Source: an uncultured Collinsella sp.
GTDB taxonomy: Bacteria; Actinomycetota; Coriobacteriia; Coriobacteriales; Coriobacteriaceae
Reading direction: 5' to 3'
Length of the DNA: 45,321 bases
Assembly: GCA_900546115.1 (NCBI GenBank)
Contig: URBQ01000020.1
Coordinates: forward strand, 1-45,321
This document shows, in pieces, positions 23,697 through 31,831 of the stretch. The position numbers and the translations under genes are program-made. The notes below the pieces were generated by a model, which saw only the letters and a list, made by a program, of their open reading frames with translations, was not told the origin of the DNA and ran no database searches. The first letter of the stretch is position 1. Every line of letters begins with the position of its first letter.

Positions 23697-25757
23697 ATGA
23701 CTATGCAAAAAGACATGATGGGCCGCGCGGTCCGCGACTCGTTTGCCAAGCTGGACCCTCGCGTCCAGATTCAAAACCCGGTCATGTTCCTGGTGTGGCT
23801 TTCAGCCGTCATGACCTCCGTCCTGGTCGTCGCTTCCATCTTCGGTGTGCGGGACGCGGGTGTGCCCACCTACTATGTGGTCGCCATCGCGGTCATCCTG
23901 TGGCTCACCGACCTGTTCTCGAACTTCGCCGAGGCGTTTGCCGAGGGCCGCGGTAAGGCTCAGGCTGATTCTCTGCGTGCGGCCAAGAAGGATGTCGAGG
24001 CCCATCGCATCGAGTCCGTTGAGGACAAGGAGCACTTCACCGTCGTTCCCGGCACCGAGCTCACGCGCGGCGACCTGGTGATCGTACGCGCCGGCGAGCA
24101 GATTCCCGGCGACGGCGACGTCATCGAGGGCGCTGCCTCCGTTGACGAGTCCGCCATCACCGGCGAGTCCGCCCCCGTGGTCCGCGAGGCCGGCGGCGAC
24201 CGCTCTGCCGTTACCGGCGGTACCACGGTGCTGTCCGACTGGATCATCGTCAAGATCTCCAGTGAGCCCGGCCAGAGCTTCCTGGACAAGATGATCGCGA
24301 TGGTCGAGGGTGCCGCGCGCAAGAAGACCCCTAACGAGATCGCTCTGGAGATCTTCCTGGTGGCCCTTTCCATCGTCTTTATTCTGGTCACGCTGGCCCT
24401 GTATTGTTACTCCTGCTTCTCGGTCGGTCTTAACGACATGGTCAACCCCACGGCCGTGACCACGCTCGTGGCGCTGCTCGTGTGCCTGGCTCCCACTACC
24501 ATCGGCGCCCTTCTGTCCGCCATCGGCATCGCCGGCATGAGCCGTCTGAACGAGGCCAACGTGCTGGCCATGTCTGGCCGCGCCATCGAGGCCGCCGGCG
24601 ACGTCGACATCCTCATGCTCGACAAGACCGGCACCATCACCCTGGGTAACCGCCAAGCCGCCGAGTTCATCCCGGTCGACGGCGTCGATCCCGCGGAGCT
24701 GGCCGATGCCGCCCAGCTTTCCTCTCTGGCCGACGAGACCCCCGAGGGCCGTTCCATCGTCGTGCTCGCCAAGGAGCAGTTCGGTCTGCGCGGCCGCACG
24801 CTCGAGGATAAGGGCATGGAGTTCATCCCGTTCACCGCGGCAACGCGTATGTCCGGCGTGAACTACGAGGGCAATGAGATCCGCAAGGGCGCTGCCGATT
24901 CCGTGCGCACCTATCTGGAGGCAGCCGGCGGCGTGTTCTCCCAGGAGTGCGAAGAGGCCGTCGAACGCATCGCCAAGGCCGGCGGCACCCCGCTGGTCGT
25001 GACCAAGAACTGCCGCGTGCTGGGCGTTGTGTACCTCAAGGACATCATCAAGTCCGGCGTTAAGGAGAAGTTCGCCGACCTGCGCAAGATGGGCATCAAG
25101 ACCATCATGGTGACGGGCGACAATCCGCTCACCGCCGCGGCAATCGCCGCCGAGGCCGGCGTTGACGACTTCCTGGCCGAGGCCACCCCTGAAGGCAAAC
25201 TCGAGAAGATCCGCGAGTTCCAGCGTGAGGGTCACCTGGTCGCCATGACCGGCGACGGCACCAACGACGCGCCCGCTCTGGCCCAGGCCGACGTCGCCGT
25301 GGCCATGAACACGGGCACCCAGGCTGCCAAGGAGGCCGGCAACATGGTCGACCTCGACTCCAGCCCCACCAAGCTCATCGAGGTCGTGCGTATTGGCAAG
25401 CAGCTGCTCATGACCCGCGGCTCGCTCACGACCTTCTCGGTGGCCAACGACGTGGCGAAGTACTTCGCTATCATCCCGGCCCTGTTCTCGCCGATCTATT
25501 CGGGACTGGGCGCCCTCAACATCCTGAGCCTCACCAACCCGTTGACGGCCGTGCTGTCCGCCATCATCTACAACGCGCTGGTCATCGTCGCGCTAATTCC
25601 GGCGGCTCTCAAGGGCGTCAAGTACCGCGAGGTTCCATCCGGCCAGCTGTTGACCCATAACCTGCTGGTGTGGGGTCTGGGCGGCATCGTGGCGCCGTTC
25701 GTATTCATCAAGATTATCGACATGCTGCTGGCCTTGTTCGGCATTGGCATGATGTAG
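23697..25757 (+). CDS. kdpB: KdpB P-type ATPase subunit
   Basis: Energising P-type ATPase of KdpFABC, 686 residues. The phosphorylated Asp is in MLDKTGTITLG (Asp309), and the actuator loop AITGESAPV contains the TGES serine that in E. coli is an inhibitory phosphorylation site. The hinge segment GDGTNDAPALAQADVAVAM is intact. The start at ATG 23697 (MTMQKDMMG) has AAGGAGG at 23679-23685. The in-frame ATG 23703 is a possible alternative, and the reading-frame extension to 23673 overlaps kdpA. Confidence 0.96.
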   Translation: MTMQKDMMGRAVRDSFAKLDPRVQIQNPVMFLVWLSAVMTSVLVVASIFGVRDAGVPTYYVVAIAVILWLTDLFSNFAEAFAEGRGKAQADSLRAAKKDVEAHRIESVEDKEHFTVVPGTELTRGDLVIVRAGEQIPGDGDVIEGAASVDESAITGESAPVVREAGGDRSAVTGGTTVLSDWIIVKISSEPGQSFLDKMIAMVEGAARKKTPNEIALEIFLVALSIVFILVTLALYCYSCFSVGLNDMVNPTAVTTLVALLVCLAPTTIGALLSAIGIAGMSRLNEANVLAMSGRAIEAAGDVDILMLDKTGTITLGNRQAAEFIPVDGVDPAELADAAQLSSLADETPEGRSIVVLAKEQFGLRGRTLEDKGMEFIPFTAATRMSGVNYEGNEIRKGAADSVRTYLEAAGGVFSQECEEAVERIAKAGGTPLVVTKNCRVLGVVYLKDIIKSGVKEKFADLRKMGIKTIMVTGDNPLTAAAIAAEAGVDDFLAEATPEGKLEKIREFQREGHLVAMTGDGTNDAPALAQADVAVAMNTGTQAAKEAGNMVDLDSSPTKLIEVVRIGKQLLMTRGSLTTFSVANDVAKYFAIIPALFSPIYSGLGALNILSLTNPLTAVLSAIIYNALVIVALIPAALKGVKYREVPSGQLLTHNLLVWGLGGIVAPFVFIKIIDMLLALFGIGMM

Positions 25758-25769
25758 ACGGAGGTTTGT

Positions 25770-26360
25770 ATGTTCAAAGGTATCGCATCGCGCGCACTTG
25801 GCGTGTTCGCGCTGTTTACCATCGTCTGCGGCCTGGGATACACGCTCGTGGTGACCGGCGTCGTGCAGCTTGCGTTTCCGTACCAGGCGAACGGATCGCT
25901 TATTACGGTCGACGGCAAGGTTGTGGGTTCCGAGCTCATCGGCCAGAACTTCGATGACGAAGCCCACATGTGGGGTCGTATCCAGAACGTGTCAATTGTC
26001 GAAGGCGAAGACGGCGAGCTCATGGCGTATGGTGCCCCGTCCAACCTGTCCCCGGCGAGTGAGAAGTATCGGCAGCTTGTGGATGCGCGCGTGAAGAAGA
26101 TTCGCGCCGCCAACTCCGATGCCGATATGGACGCTGTGCCCGTCGACCTGGTGACGTGTTCGGGGTCCGGCCTCGACCCGGAGATCTCTCCGGATGCCGC
26201 CGAGTACCAGGTCCCGCGCCTTGCCAAGGCCACGGGCAAGAGCGAAGACGAGGTGCGCGAGATCATCGCCCAGTGCACCAAGGGCCGTTTCCTCGGCGTG
26301 TTCGGCGAGCCCACGGTTAACGTGCTCAAGGTGAACCTTATGCTGGACGGCGCGCTGTAA
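25770..26360 (+). CDS. kdpC: KdpC subunit
   Basis: Single-span accessory subunit of KdpFABC (196 residues). The N-terminal transmembrane helix ALGVFALFTIVCGLGYTLVV covers about residues 8-27, followed by the conserved GSLI…GSELIGQNF segment. The C-terminal part has VTCSGSGLDPEISPDAA and the tail FGEPTVNVLKVNLML, all typical. ACGGAGG precedes the ATG, 12 bases after the kdpB stop. Last gene of the operon; repeat copy 2 downstream can terminate it. Confidence 0.95.
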   Translation: MFKGIASRALGVFALFTIVCGLGYTLVVTGVVQLAFPYQANGSLITVDGKVVGSELIGQNFDDEAHMWGRIQNVSIVEGEDGELMAYGAPSNLSPASEKYRQLVDARVKKIRAANSDADMDAVPVDLVTCSGSGLDPEISPDAAEYQVPRLAKATGKSEDEVREIIAQCTKGRFLGVFGEPTVNVLKVNLMLDGAL

Positions 26361-26378
26361 GTGAGGGAGTGGCGGATG

Positions 26379-26505
26379 AGGGCATGACTGACTATCTGAG
26401 CCCTCAATTCCACCCCGCCCATCGGTTGCGGTGAAATACGGACTGTTTTGGCTGTCAAAAGTCTCATCTACTCCGTATTCCACCGCAACTTTTTTGTGAG
26501 GGTCG
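26379..26505 (+). repeat. 125-bp direct repeat flanking kdp, copy 2 (terminator for kdpFABC)
   Basis: Partner of 17964-18086. Its arms GTTGCGGTGAAATACGGACT (26425-26444) and ACTCCGTATTCCACCGCAAC (26470-26489) pair at 18 of 20 positions, followed by TTTTTT (26490-26495). It therefore reads as a strong intrinsic terminator for kdpFABC. A decayed, inverted relative (GTTGCTGTGAAATACGGAC on the minus strand) is at about 30660-30680. Confidence 0.75.
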
Positions 26506-26608
26506 GGATTGAAGGTGGGGAGTGCGAGCGAGTGCGAATGCGGCGGATACTGATACGATAAGTACGTTAGTAACTGCCGCCGAGCGGCTCAAACGAAAGG
26601 AAGCCTGC

Positions 26609-28558
26609 ATGGAGTCTTCTGCCTATCCAATGCTCTTTAGCCCGATCAAGGTCGGTACGACCGAGGTCAAGAACCGCGTCTTTATGCCGCCAGTGTCAAC
26701 CAACCTGGCCGATCATGGCTATGTGACCGACGACTTGGTCGATCATTACCGCGCCCGCGCCAAGGGCGGCGTGGGCCTCATCATCACCGAGGTCGTGACG
26801 GTCGAGCCCACCTATACCTATCTGCCGGGTGACATGTGCTGCTACGACGACACGTTTATCCCCGGCTGGGAAAAGCTCGCCGCGGCCGTCCACGAGTACG
26901 GCTGCAAGATCATGCCGCAGCTCTTCCACCCCGCCTACATGGCCTTTAACATTCCAGGCACGCCGCGCCTGATCGCCCCGTCCTTTGTGGGCCCGTCCTA
27001 TGCCCGCGAGGCACCGCGTCCCATCACGGTTGACGAGATCCACGAGCTCACGCATCAGTTCGGCGACGCTGCCGTGCGTATGCAGAAGGCCGGCGTCGAT
27101 GGCGTCGAGGTCCATGCGGCGCACGCCCACGGTATGCTCGGCGGCTTTTTGACTCCGCTCTACAACAAGCGTACCGACGAGTACGGCGGCTCGCTCGACG
27201 CCCGCATGCGCTTCCTGCTCGAGGTCATCGCCGAGATTCGCGAGCGCTGCGGCAAGGACTTCATTATCGACGTCCGTATCTCGGGCGACGAGTACACCGA
27301 TGGCGGCCTGACCCTCAACGACATGATCTACGTCTCGCGTCGCCTGGAGAAGGCCGGCGTCGACATGATTCATGTGTCGGGCGGCACCACCATCAAGCGT
27401 GGCTCCGCAATTCCCGCCGCCGGTACGCAGCAGGCCTCGCATGCCGCCTGCTCGCGCGAGATTAAGAAGCACGTCAACATTCCCGTTGCCACGGTCGGCC
27501 GCATCAACGAGGCCTGGATCGCCGAGGAGCTGATCGAGGACGGCGCCGCCGACATCTGCATGATGGGCCGCGCCAATCTGTGCGATGCCGAGTTCTGCAA
27601 TAAGGCGGCTGCCGGCAACGCCGACGAGATCCGTCCCTGCATCGGCTGCCTGCGCTGCCTGAACGGCATCATGTTTGGCAAGCGCATCTCCTGCACCGTC
27701 AACCCGGACGTCGAGCGCGACGAGGCCGGCTACGAGCCTGCCGCCGAGGCCAAGAACGTGCTCGTCGTGGGCGCCGGTCCCGCTGGCATGGAGGCGGCCT
27801 ACATTGCCGCCAAGCGCGGCCATAACGTGGTGCTCGTGGATAAGCAGGACGAACCGGGCGGCGAGATGCGCATCGCGGCCGTTCCGCCGGCAAAGCAGGA
27901 GCTCACTCGTGTGATCAAGTACCAGTACCGTCGCCTGGCCGAGGCCGGCGTCACGTGCGTATTTGGCACTGAGCTTACTGCCGAGGACATTCAGCGTGAC
28001 TACGCCGGCTACGAGGTCGTCCTAGCTTATGGCGCCGAGCCCATCGCTCCGGCCTTCATGCAGGGCTTTAAGCAGGTTATGACGGCTGACGACCTGTTGG
28101 GCGGCAAGGCTTTTCCGGGCAAGAAGATCGTCATCGTGGGCGGCGGCACCGTCGGCTGCGAGACGGCCGATTACCTGGCCCCGTTGGTCAACGACCTGTC
28201 GCCGGCCAATCGCGATGTCACCGTCATCGAGATGACCAAGACGCTCGCCGCCAACGAGGGCGGTGCCGGCCGCGCGGTGCTCATCACGCGCATGCTCTCC
28301 AAGGGTGTCCACGTGCTGACTGAGGCCAAGGTGACCGAGATTACCGAGGATGCTATCAGCTACGAGAAGGACGGCGAGGTCCACACCATCACCGGTGCCG
28401 ATACGCTGGTGCTTGCCATGGGCTATCGTCCCAATACCAAGCTGGCAGACGACCTGGCTGCAGCCGGTGTTGCCACCCACGTGCTGGGCGATGCCAACAA
28501 GTGCGGTAACATTCGCGACGCCATCGGCGATGGCTACAAGGTTGCCTGCGAGCTCTAG
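26609..28558 (+). CDS. Old-Yellow-Enzyme-type FMN/Fe-S/FAD reductase (2,4-dienoyl-CoA reductase / BaiCD-BaiH family)
   Basis: Three-cofactor NAD(P)H-dependent ene-reductase of 649 residues. The N-terminal TIM barrel (about 5-330) carries FSPIKVGTTEVKNRVFMPPVS, the catalytic-region VEVHAAHAHGMLGGFLTP and YNKRTDEYGGSL. A 4Fe-4S motif follows with Cys344, Cys347, Cys350 and Cys362. An FAD fold (VLVVGAGPAGMEAAY near 385) and an NAD fold (IVIVGGGTVGCETADYL near 507) complete it. Members reduce activated C=C bonds in dienoyl-CoAs, bile acids, cinnamates or steroids, so the substrate here cannot be named. AAAGGAAG before ATG 26609 sets the start. No operon partner is evident. Confidence 0.9.
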   Translation: MESSAYPMLFSPIKVGTTEVKNRVFMPPVSTNLADHGYVTDDLVDHYRARAKGGVGLIITEVVTVEPTYTYLPGDMCCYDDTFIPGWEKLAAAVHEYGCKIMPQLFHPAYMAFNIPGTPRLIAPSFVGPSYAREAPRPITVDEIHELTHQFGDAAVRMQKAGVDGVEVHAAHAHGMLGGFLTPLYNKRTDEYGGSLDARMRFLLEVIAEIRERCGKDFIIDVRISGDEYTDGGLTLNDMIYVSRRLEKAGVDMIHVSGGTTIKRGSAIPAAGTQQASHAACSREIKKHVNIPVATVGRINEAWIAEELIEDGAADICMMGRANLCDAEFCNKAAAGNADEIRPCIGCLRCLNGIMFGKRISCTVNPDVERDEAGYEPAAEAKNVLVVGAGPAGMEAAYIAAKRGHNVVLVDKQDEPGGEMRIAAVPPAKQELTRVIKYQYRRLAEAGVTCVFGTELTAEDIQRDYAGYEVVLAYGAEPIAPAFMQGFKQVMTADDLLGGKAFPGKKIVIVGGGTVGCETADYLAPLVNDLSPANRDVTVIEMTKTLAANEGGAGRAVLITRMLSKGVHVLTEAKVTEITEDAISYEKDGEVHTITGADTLVLAMGYRPNTKLADDLAAAGVATHVLGDANKCGNIRDAIGDGYKVACEL

Positions 28559-28570
28559 TTAACCCTTTGT

Positions 28571-28629
28571 TGCGTGGGGGCCAGGTTACTTTGCGCTAAG
28601 TTGATGCATGTAAACCTGACCCCATTGCA
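28571..28629. repeat. Inverted repeat CCAGGTTAC…GTAAACCTGACCCC
   Basis: GGGGGCCAGGTTA (28576-28588) pairs with TAAACCTGACCCC (28611-28623) with two mismatches, and the flanking TGC/GCA continue the pairing. A REP-like dispersed palindrome by appearance; it lies just after the reductase gene. Confidence 0.55.
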
Positions 28630-28632
28630 CCA

Positions 28633-28673
28633 TTTGATAAAACGCAAGCGCTCGCTGCCTGCGTTTTATCAAA
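28633..28673. terminator. Hairpin after the OYE reductase gene
   Basis: TTTGATAAAACGCA (28633-28646) and TGCGTTTTATCAAA (28660-28673) are perfect 14-bp complements with a 13-base loop. There is A on one side and T within the stem but no clean T-tract, so it could serve as a bidirectional terminator for the convergent reductase gene and GntR remnant. Confidence 0.6.
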
Positions 28674-28692
28674 GAAAGATTATTGTCGAGCC

Positions 28693-28972
28693 TTAAATGC
28701 CTTTTGTTTGTGTGCCTTCCGCAATCATATTGCGGTTGTAGACCAGGTGCAGATACATCGCATCGTGAGCGGCGGTGGGGTTGCGCGTCTCAATGGCGTC
28801 GGCCACACCGTGGTGCGTGCGGATGGTCTCCTCGACGAACTTTTTTGCCCGTTACGTCGATAAAGAGGGGAACGGATGCCTTGAGCACACCCATCAGACG
28901 GGTAACGGCGAGGTTGCCGCCATCCCAGGGCGGCTTCATGGGGTAGCGCCCGTACGCATCGAATTTTTCCTC
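28693..28972 (-). pseudogene. GntR-family (FCD domain) regulator remnant, truncated and frameshifted
   Basis: The minus strand encodes the C-terminal ligand-binding (FCD) part of a GntR/FadR-type regulator. One frame reads NLAVTRLMGVLKASVPLF; the next, after a shift, reads FVEETIRTHHGVADAIETR and HDAMYLHLVYNRN to the stop at 28693. The frame change falls in an A6 run (positions about 28847-28852); five A residues would restore T-G-K-K-F-V-E-E. The winged-helix N-terminus is absent, replaced after 28973 by a stop and the terminator at 28990-29026. A decayed gene; a single-base sequencing error would explain the frameshift but not the missing half. Confidence 0.75.
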
Positions 28973-28989
28973 TCATAGATGTGCGGCAC

Positions 28990-29026
28990 AAAGAGCCCCG
29001 AGTTCATACGAGCTCGGGGCTCTTTT
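28990..29026. terminator. Strong bidirectional hairpin
   Basis: AAAGAGCCCCGAG (28990-29002) and CTCGGGGCTCTTT (29013-29025) are perfect complements, with TTTT on the plus side and AAA (T on the minus strand) on the other, so it can terminate in both directions. It truncates the upstream side of the GntR remnant. Confidence 0.85.
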
Positions 29027-29051
29027 CGTTTGGATTTCAGACGTATTGACA

Positions 29052-29184
29052 GACGAAAACAGTCTGCGTCCGGTATTGAGCCATACGAAAGCGAAATTAT
29101 GCGTCTTAATTCCGTACGCAAATCAAGACGAAAACAGTTTGCGTCTTATATAAATCAGTACGCAAACGGTTTTCGTCTTATAAT
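29052..29184 (+). promoter_or_regulatory. Cluster of three GACGAAAAC-N-GTYTGCGT operators and a -10 box before the AlbA_2 gene
   Basis: Three copies of a 19-base motif: GACGAAAACAGTCTGCGTC (29052-29070), GACGAAAACAGTTTGCGTC (29127-29145) and, inverted, TACGCAAACGGTTTTCGTC (29159-29177). Degenerate half-sites (ATACGAAAGCG…TGCGTC, GTACGCAAATCAAGACG) fill the space between. A TATAAT hexamer at 29179-29184 directly follows the last copy, so binding would block or position RNA polymerase. The motif is imperfectly palindromic (GACG…CGTC). Confidence 0.7.
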
Positions 29185-29221
29185 ACGGTTATGAATGGTA
29201 CGAAACGAGGGGGTTGTGCAT

Positions 29222-30475
29222 ATGGTTGTTAGAGAGAGCCCTACAGTCGAATACAAGGAAAGCGTTACGCCGACGTTTCTTAAAACGGTGAGCGCCTATG
29301 CAAACTATGGGACGGGCAAGATTGAGTTTGGCGTTGATGACGAGGGCGTGGTTGTCGGCCTTGCAGATCCGGTCGCAGAGTGTCTCCGCATCGAGAACAT
29401 GATTAATGACAGCTTGGACCCCGCTCCCCGTTACACGCTCGAGCCCGATGAGAAACACGGGACCGTAATCCTTACGGTTTATGAGGGACAGGACAAACCC
29501 TATCGAAGCAAGGGAAAGGCCTACAGGCGAAACGATTCGGCAACGGTGGAGGTCGACCGGTTTGAGTATGGCAGGCTGACGCTCGAAGGCAGCAACGTAA
29601 CGTTCGACGCGCTCACGTCGGCTCGCCAGGACTTGAGCTTTCATACGCTCGAGCATAAGTGTGTTGAACACCTCGGCATTTCCGAGCTAACGTCGGATAT
29701 CTTGCGTACGCTCCGCTTGCTCGGCAAGGATGGCTATACCAATGCCGCGGCGATTTTAGCGGATAAGAATGATTTTCCAGGCATCGACTGCGTCCGTTTT
29801 GGCGATACCGAGGATGTGATCTTGGATCGCGAGGCGGCGACAAATGTATCCGCAATTGAGCAGGCGGACAGGGCGGTGGCTATGTTTGCACGCTACTACC
29901 GTTATGAGCGTATCGAAGGGATGGAGCGCGTCCAAACCGATCGAATTCCTCTTGAGGCATTCCGCGAAGCTGTTGCAAACGCTTTAGTGCATCGGACGTG
30001 GGACGTTCGAGCGAACGTTCAAATTGCCCTGTACGATGATCGCGTCGTTGTGACCTCCCCCGGATCGCTGCCCGCCGGTTTGACGACGGAACAATACCTG
30101 TATGGGCAGATATCCGTGCTCAGAAACCCCATCGTTGCAGAGGCCTTCTTAAAGCTGGATTACATCGAGAAATTTGGTACGGGAATTGCGCGCATTAGAC
30201 GTGCCTATCGCGATTCGATCAATCAACCAATTTTTGATGTTCGCGGCGGCATGGTGGCCGTCACATTGCCCGTTACCGATGCCTTTGAAGGGTCCGAGGA
30301 AGAGGTCCAGGTTCTCAAGGCCTTGTCGGGCGGGCGAATTATGTCGCGAAGCGAGATTGAAAAACAGACGGGGCTGAGCCGCATGCGGACGTTGGCGGCA
30401 CTCGAATCTCTGCTTGAACGGAATGCAATCGTAAGGCAGGGAACCGGGCGGGCCACGAAATACGAGCGCTCATAG
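29222..30475 (+). CDS. AlbA_2/Schlafen-type ATP-binding transcriptional regulator (RecG-like, COG2865 type)
   Basis: 417-residue regulator with three parts. An N-terminal AlbA_2 (Schlafen-like) domain is seen with ESPTVEYKESV and SAYANYGTGKIEFGVDDEG. A HATPase_c_4-type domain has EAFREAVANALVHRTWD, VVTSPGSLPAGL and KFGTGIARIRRA (about 240-345). The C-terminal winged helix-turn-helix has SRSEIEKQTGLSRMRTLAALESL. Such proteins are thought to be DNA-binding regulators, but the ligand is usually unknown. GAGGGGG at 29208-29214 sets the start at ATG 29222 rather than 29195. The repeated operators directly upstream suggest autoregulation. It has its own terminator (30498-30531), and no obvious target gene adjoins it. 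Confidence 0.85.
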   Translation: MVVRESPTVEYKESVTPTFLKTVSAYANYGTGKIEFGVDDEGVVVGLADPVAECLRIENMINDSLDPAPRYTLEPDEKHGTVILTVYEGQDKPYRSKGKAYRRNDSATVEVDRFEYGRLTLEGSNVTFDALTSARQDLSFHTLEHKCVEHLGISELTSDILRTLRLLGKDGYTNAAAILADKNDFPGIDCVRFGDTEDVILDREAATNVSAIEQADRAVAMFARYYRYERIEGMERVQTDRIPLEAFREAVANALVHRTWDVRANVQIALYDDRVVVTSPGSLPAGLTTEQYLYGQISVLRNPIVAEAFLKLDYIEKFGTGIARIRRAYRDSINQPIFDVRGGMVAVTLPVTDAFEGSEEEVQVLKALSGGRIMSRSEIEKQTGLSRMRTLAALESLLERNAIVRQGTGRATKYERS

Positions 30476-30497
30476 TCCAAAAGAGCCATGGTACAAG

Positions 30498-30531
30498 ACG
30501 GACCCCAAGCCAGCGTTGGCTTGGGGTCCGT
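30498..30531 (+). terminator. Terminator after the AlbA_2 gene
   Basis: ACGGACCCCAAGCC (30498-30511) and GGCTTGGGGTCCGT (30518-30531) are perfect 14-bp complements followed by TATAT. Confidence 0.8.
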
Positions 30532-30568
30532 TATATCCCGGATGGTAATGGGCCGATTATTGTCAAGT

Positions 30569-30630
30569 TATAGCAAAGTACAGCGACGTACAGCAAAGTA
30601 TAGTGAGATATAGCAAGCCGTATAGCGCGC
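30569..30630 (+). repeat. 10-bp-period tandem repeat (consensus TAYAGCRAAG)
   Basis: Five units in exact 10-base register (tatagcaaag, tacagcgacg, tacagcaaag, tatagtgaga, tatagcaagc; 30569-30618) and a sixth displaced by two bases (30621-30630). A 10-base period places every unit on the same face of the helix. It lies in the 539-base gap between the AlbA_2 gene and the GntR gene. Confidence 0.75.
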
Positions 30631-30718
30631 CTTGATTTTCAACCCTTGATTATCAACCGTCCGTATTTCACAGCAACTTATAACAGGCTCGGGGTGCCAA
30701 TTTGGGGTGCAGTAGTGC

Positions 30719-30882
30719 TGCGCCACGAAAAGGGCCTATCTACTACGTTTAAGCCGCAGGGGTCAACCATAGTCGGTTTTTTCGAAAATCGACAAGCTGT
30801 CTACCTGCGGTTTTGTTTTCACGGTTTTCGGTATGGTCGAGGCTATCCGTGTTAACGTAGTAGATGGGCCACTTTTGTGGCA
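30719..30882. repeat. 164-bp element with about 30-bp inverted ends
   Basis: Left arm 30719-30749 (TGCGCCACGAAAAGGGCCTA, then TCTACTACGTT) pairs with right arm 30854-30882 with a few mismatches or gaps. The arms carry the ATCTACTACGT motif related to ATCTACTCCGT in the kdp-flanking repeats. Inside, CCGCAGG/CCTGCGG and ACCATA/TATGGT also pair. No reading frame of note is present. It could be a MITE-like or REP-like unit or a terminator. Confidence 0.65.
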
Positions 30883-31014
30883 AGGGGCCGATCTGCGAGC
30901 CAGGGTAGCTAAAAGAGCCCCGTCCCAAAAAGACTGATTGGGAGCCGGGGCGTGTCGATGCGATAGTATTACGTGGTGGAATTCGACAAACCGTGGGCTT
31001 CATCCGAGGGCTTT

Positions 31015-31707
31015 ATGGAACAACACCAGCATTATCAGAGCCTGCAAGATCAGGCATACAACGCACTGCGCTCCAAGATTATCTATGCCGAGCTCAAGCC
31101 CGGCACGCGCCTTTCGGCGATTGGTCTGGAAAAGGAGACGGGGATCGGGCGCACGCCAATTCGCGAGTCCTTTGTGCGCCTGCGCGAGCAAGAGCTGGTG
31201 GAAACGCGTCCCAAGAGTGGTACCTACGTCTCTAAGATCAGCATGGAACACGCCGAGAATGCCTGTTTCTTGCGCGAGAAACTCGAAAGAAGCGTACTCA
31301 TTAAATGTTGTTCGGCTGCCACGTCCGAGCAAAAGCATCGGCTCGAGCAGATTCTTGCCGAGTCCGAGTCGCTCGACCATAGCGAGACGCGTCGCTTTTT
31401 CGACTTGGATAACCTGTTTCATGAGACGTGTTTTGAGATTGCCGGTCGTCACATGCTGTGGGATTGGATGAAGAGCGTCAACACGCATTTTGAGCGATAC
31501 AACTGGTTGCGTATGGTGTCGCAGGATCTGGATTGGGAGCCGATTCGTCGACAACATCGTCGGATTCTCGAGGCCATTAAGAGGGGCGATACCGACACGG
31601 CGAGCTACCTGGCAGAGACGCACTTGCACCTGATGCCCGAGGAGCAGGGCCCGGTTATCGCCTTGTATCCCGACTATTTCGAGCTGTCCAAAGACTCGTC
31701 TATCTAG
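31015..31707 (+). CDS. GntR-family regulator with FCD-type domain
   Basis: A winged helix-turn-helix N-terminus (AYNALRSKIIYAELKPGTRLS and IGRTPIRESFVRLREQELV, about residues 13-65) is followed by an all-helical FCD-like ligand domain (DLDNLFHETCFEIAGR, then QHRRILEAIKRGDTDTASYLAE…HL). It is 230 residues. I prefer ATG 31015, with GAGGG a few bases upstream; GTG 30973 in the same frame is a longer alternative directly after a TAGTAT -10-like box at 30965. The effector and targets are unknown. It stands before a LacI regulator on the same strand; the two are 124 bases apart. Confidence 0.85.
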   Translation: MEQHQHYQSLQDQAYNALRSKIIYAELKPGTRLSAIGLEKETGIGRTPIRESFVRLREQELVETRPKSGTYVSKISMEHAENACFLREKLERSVLIKCCSAATSEQKHRLEQILAESESLDHSETRRFFDLDNLFHETCFEIAGRHMLWDWMKSVNTHFERYNWLRMVSQDLDWEPIRRQHRRILEAIKRGDTDTASYLAETHLHLMPEEQGPVIALYPDYFELSKDSSI

Positions 31708-31831
31708 CCCATCACCGCATCTGCTCGAGACGCAAAAGCGATGCTGCTCACCTACAGCGTTTTGCAACCGAGAATTTTAAAAAATGCCTAAAATGGCTCA
31801 GACTGCCGACAATTGGGAAACGGGGTGCGCT

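Noticed and set aside
29040..29180. CRISPR-like spaced repeats before the AlbA_2 gene
   Set aside because: Only three units, uneven spacing, one inverted, no cas genes; operator cluster is the better reading.
30569..30630. Replication-origin iterons or a CRISPR array
   Set aside because: Units are only 10 bases, contiguous and without spacers, and no replication or cas gene is near.
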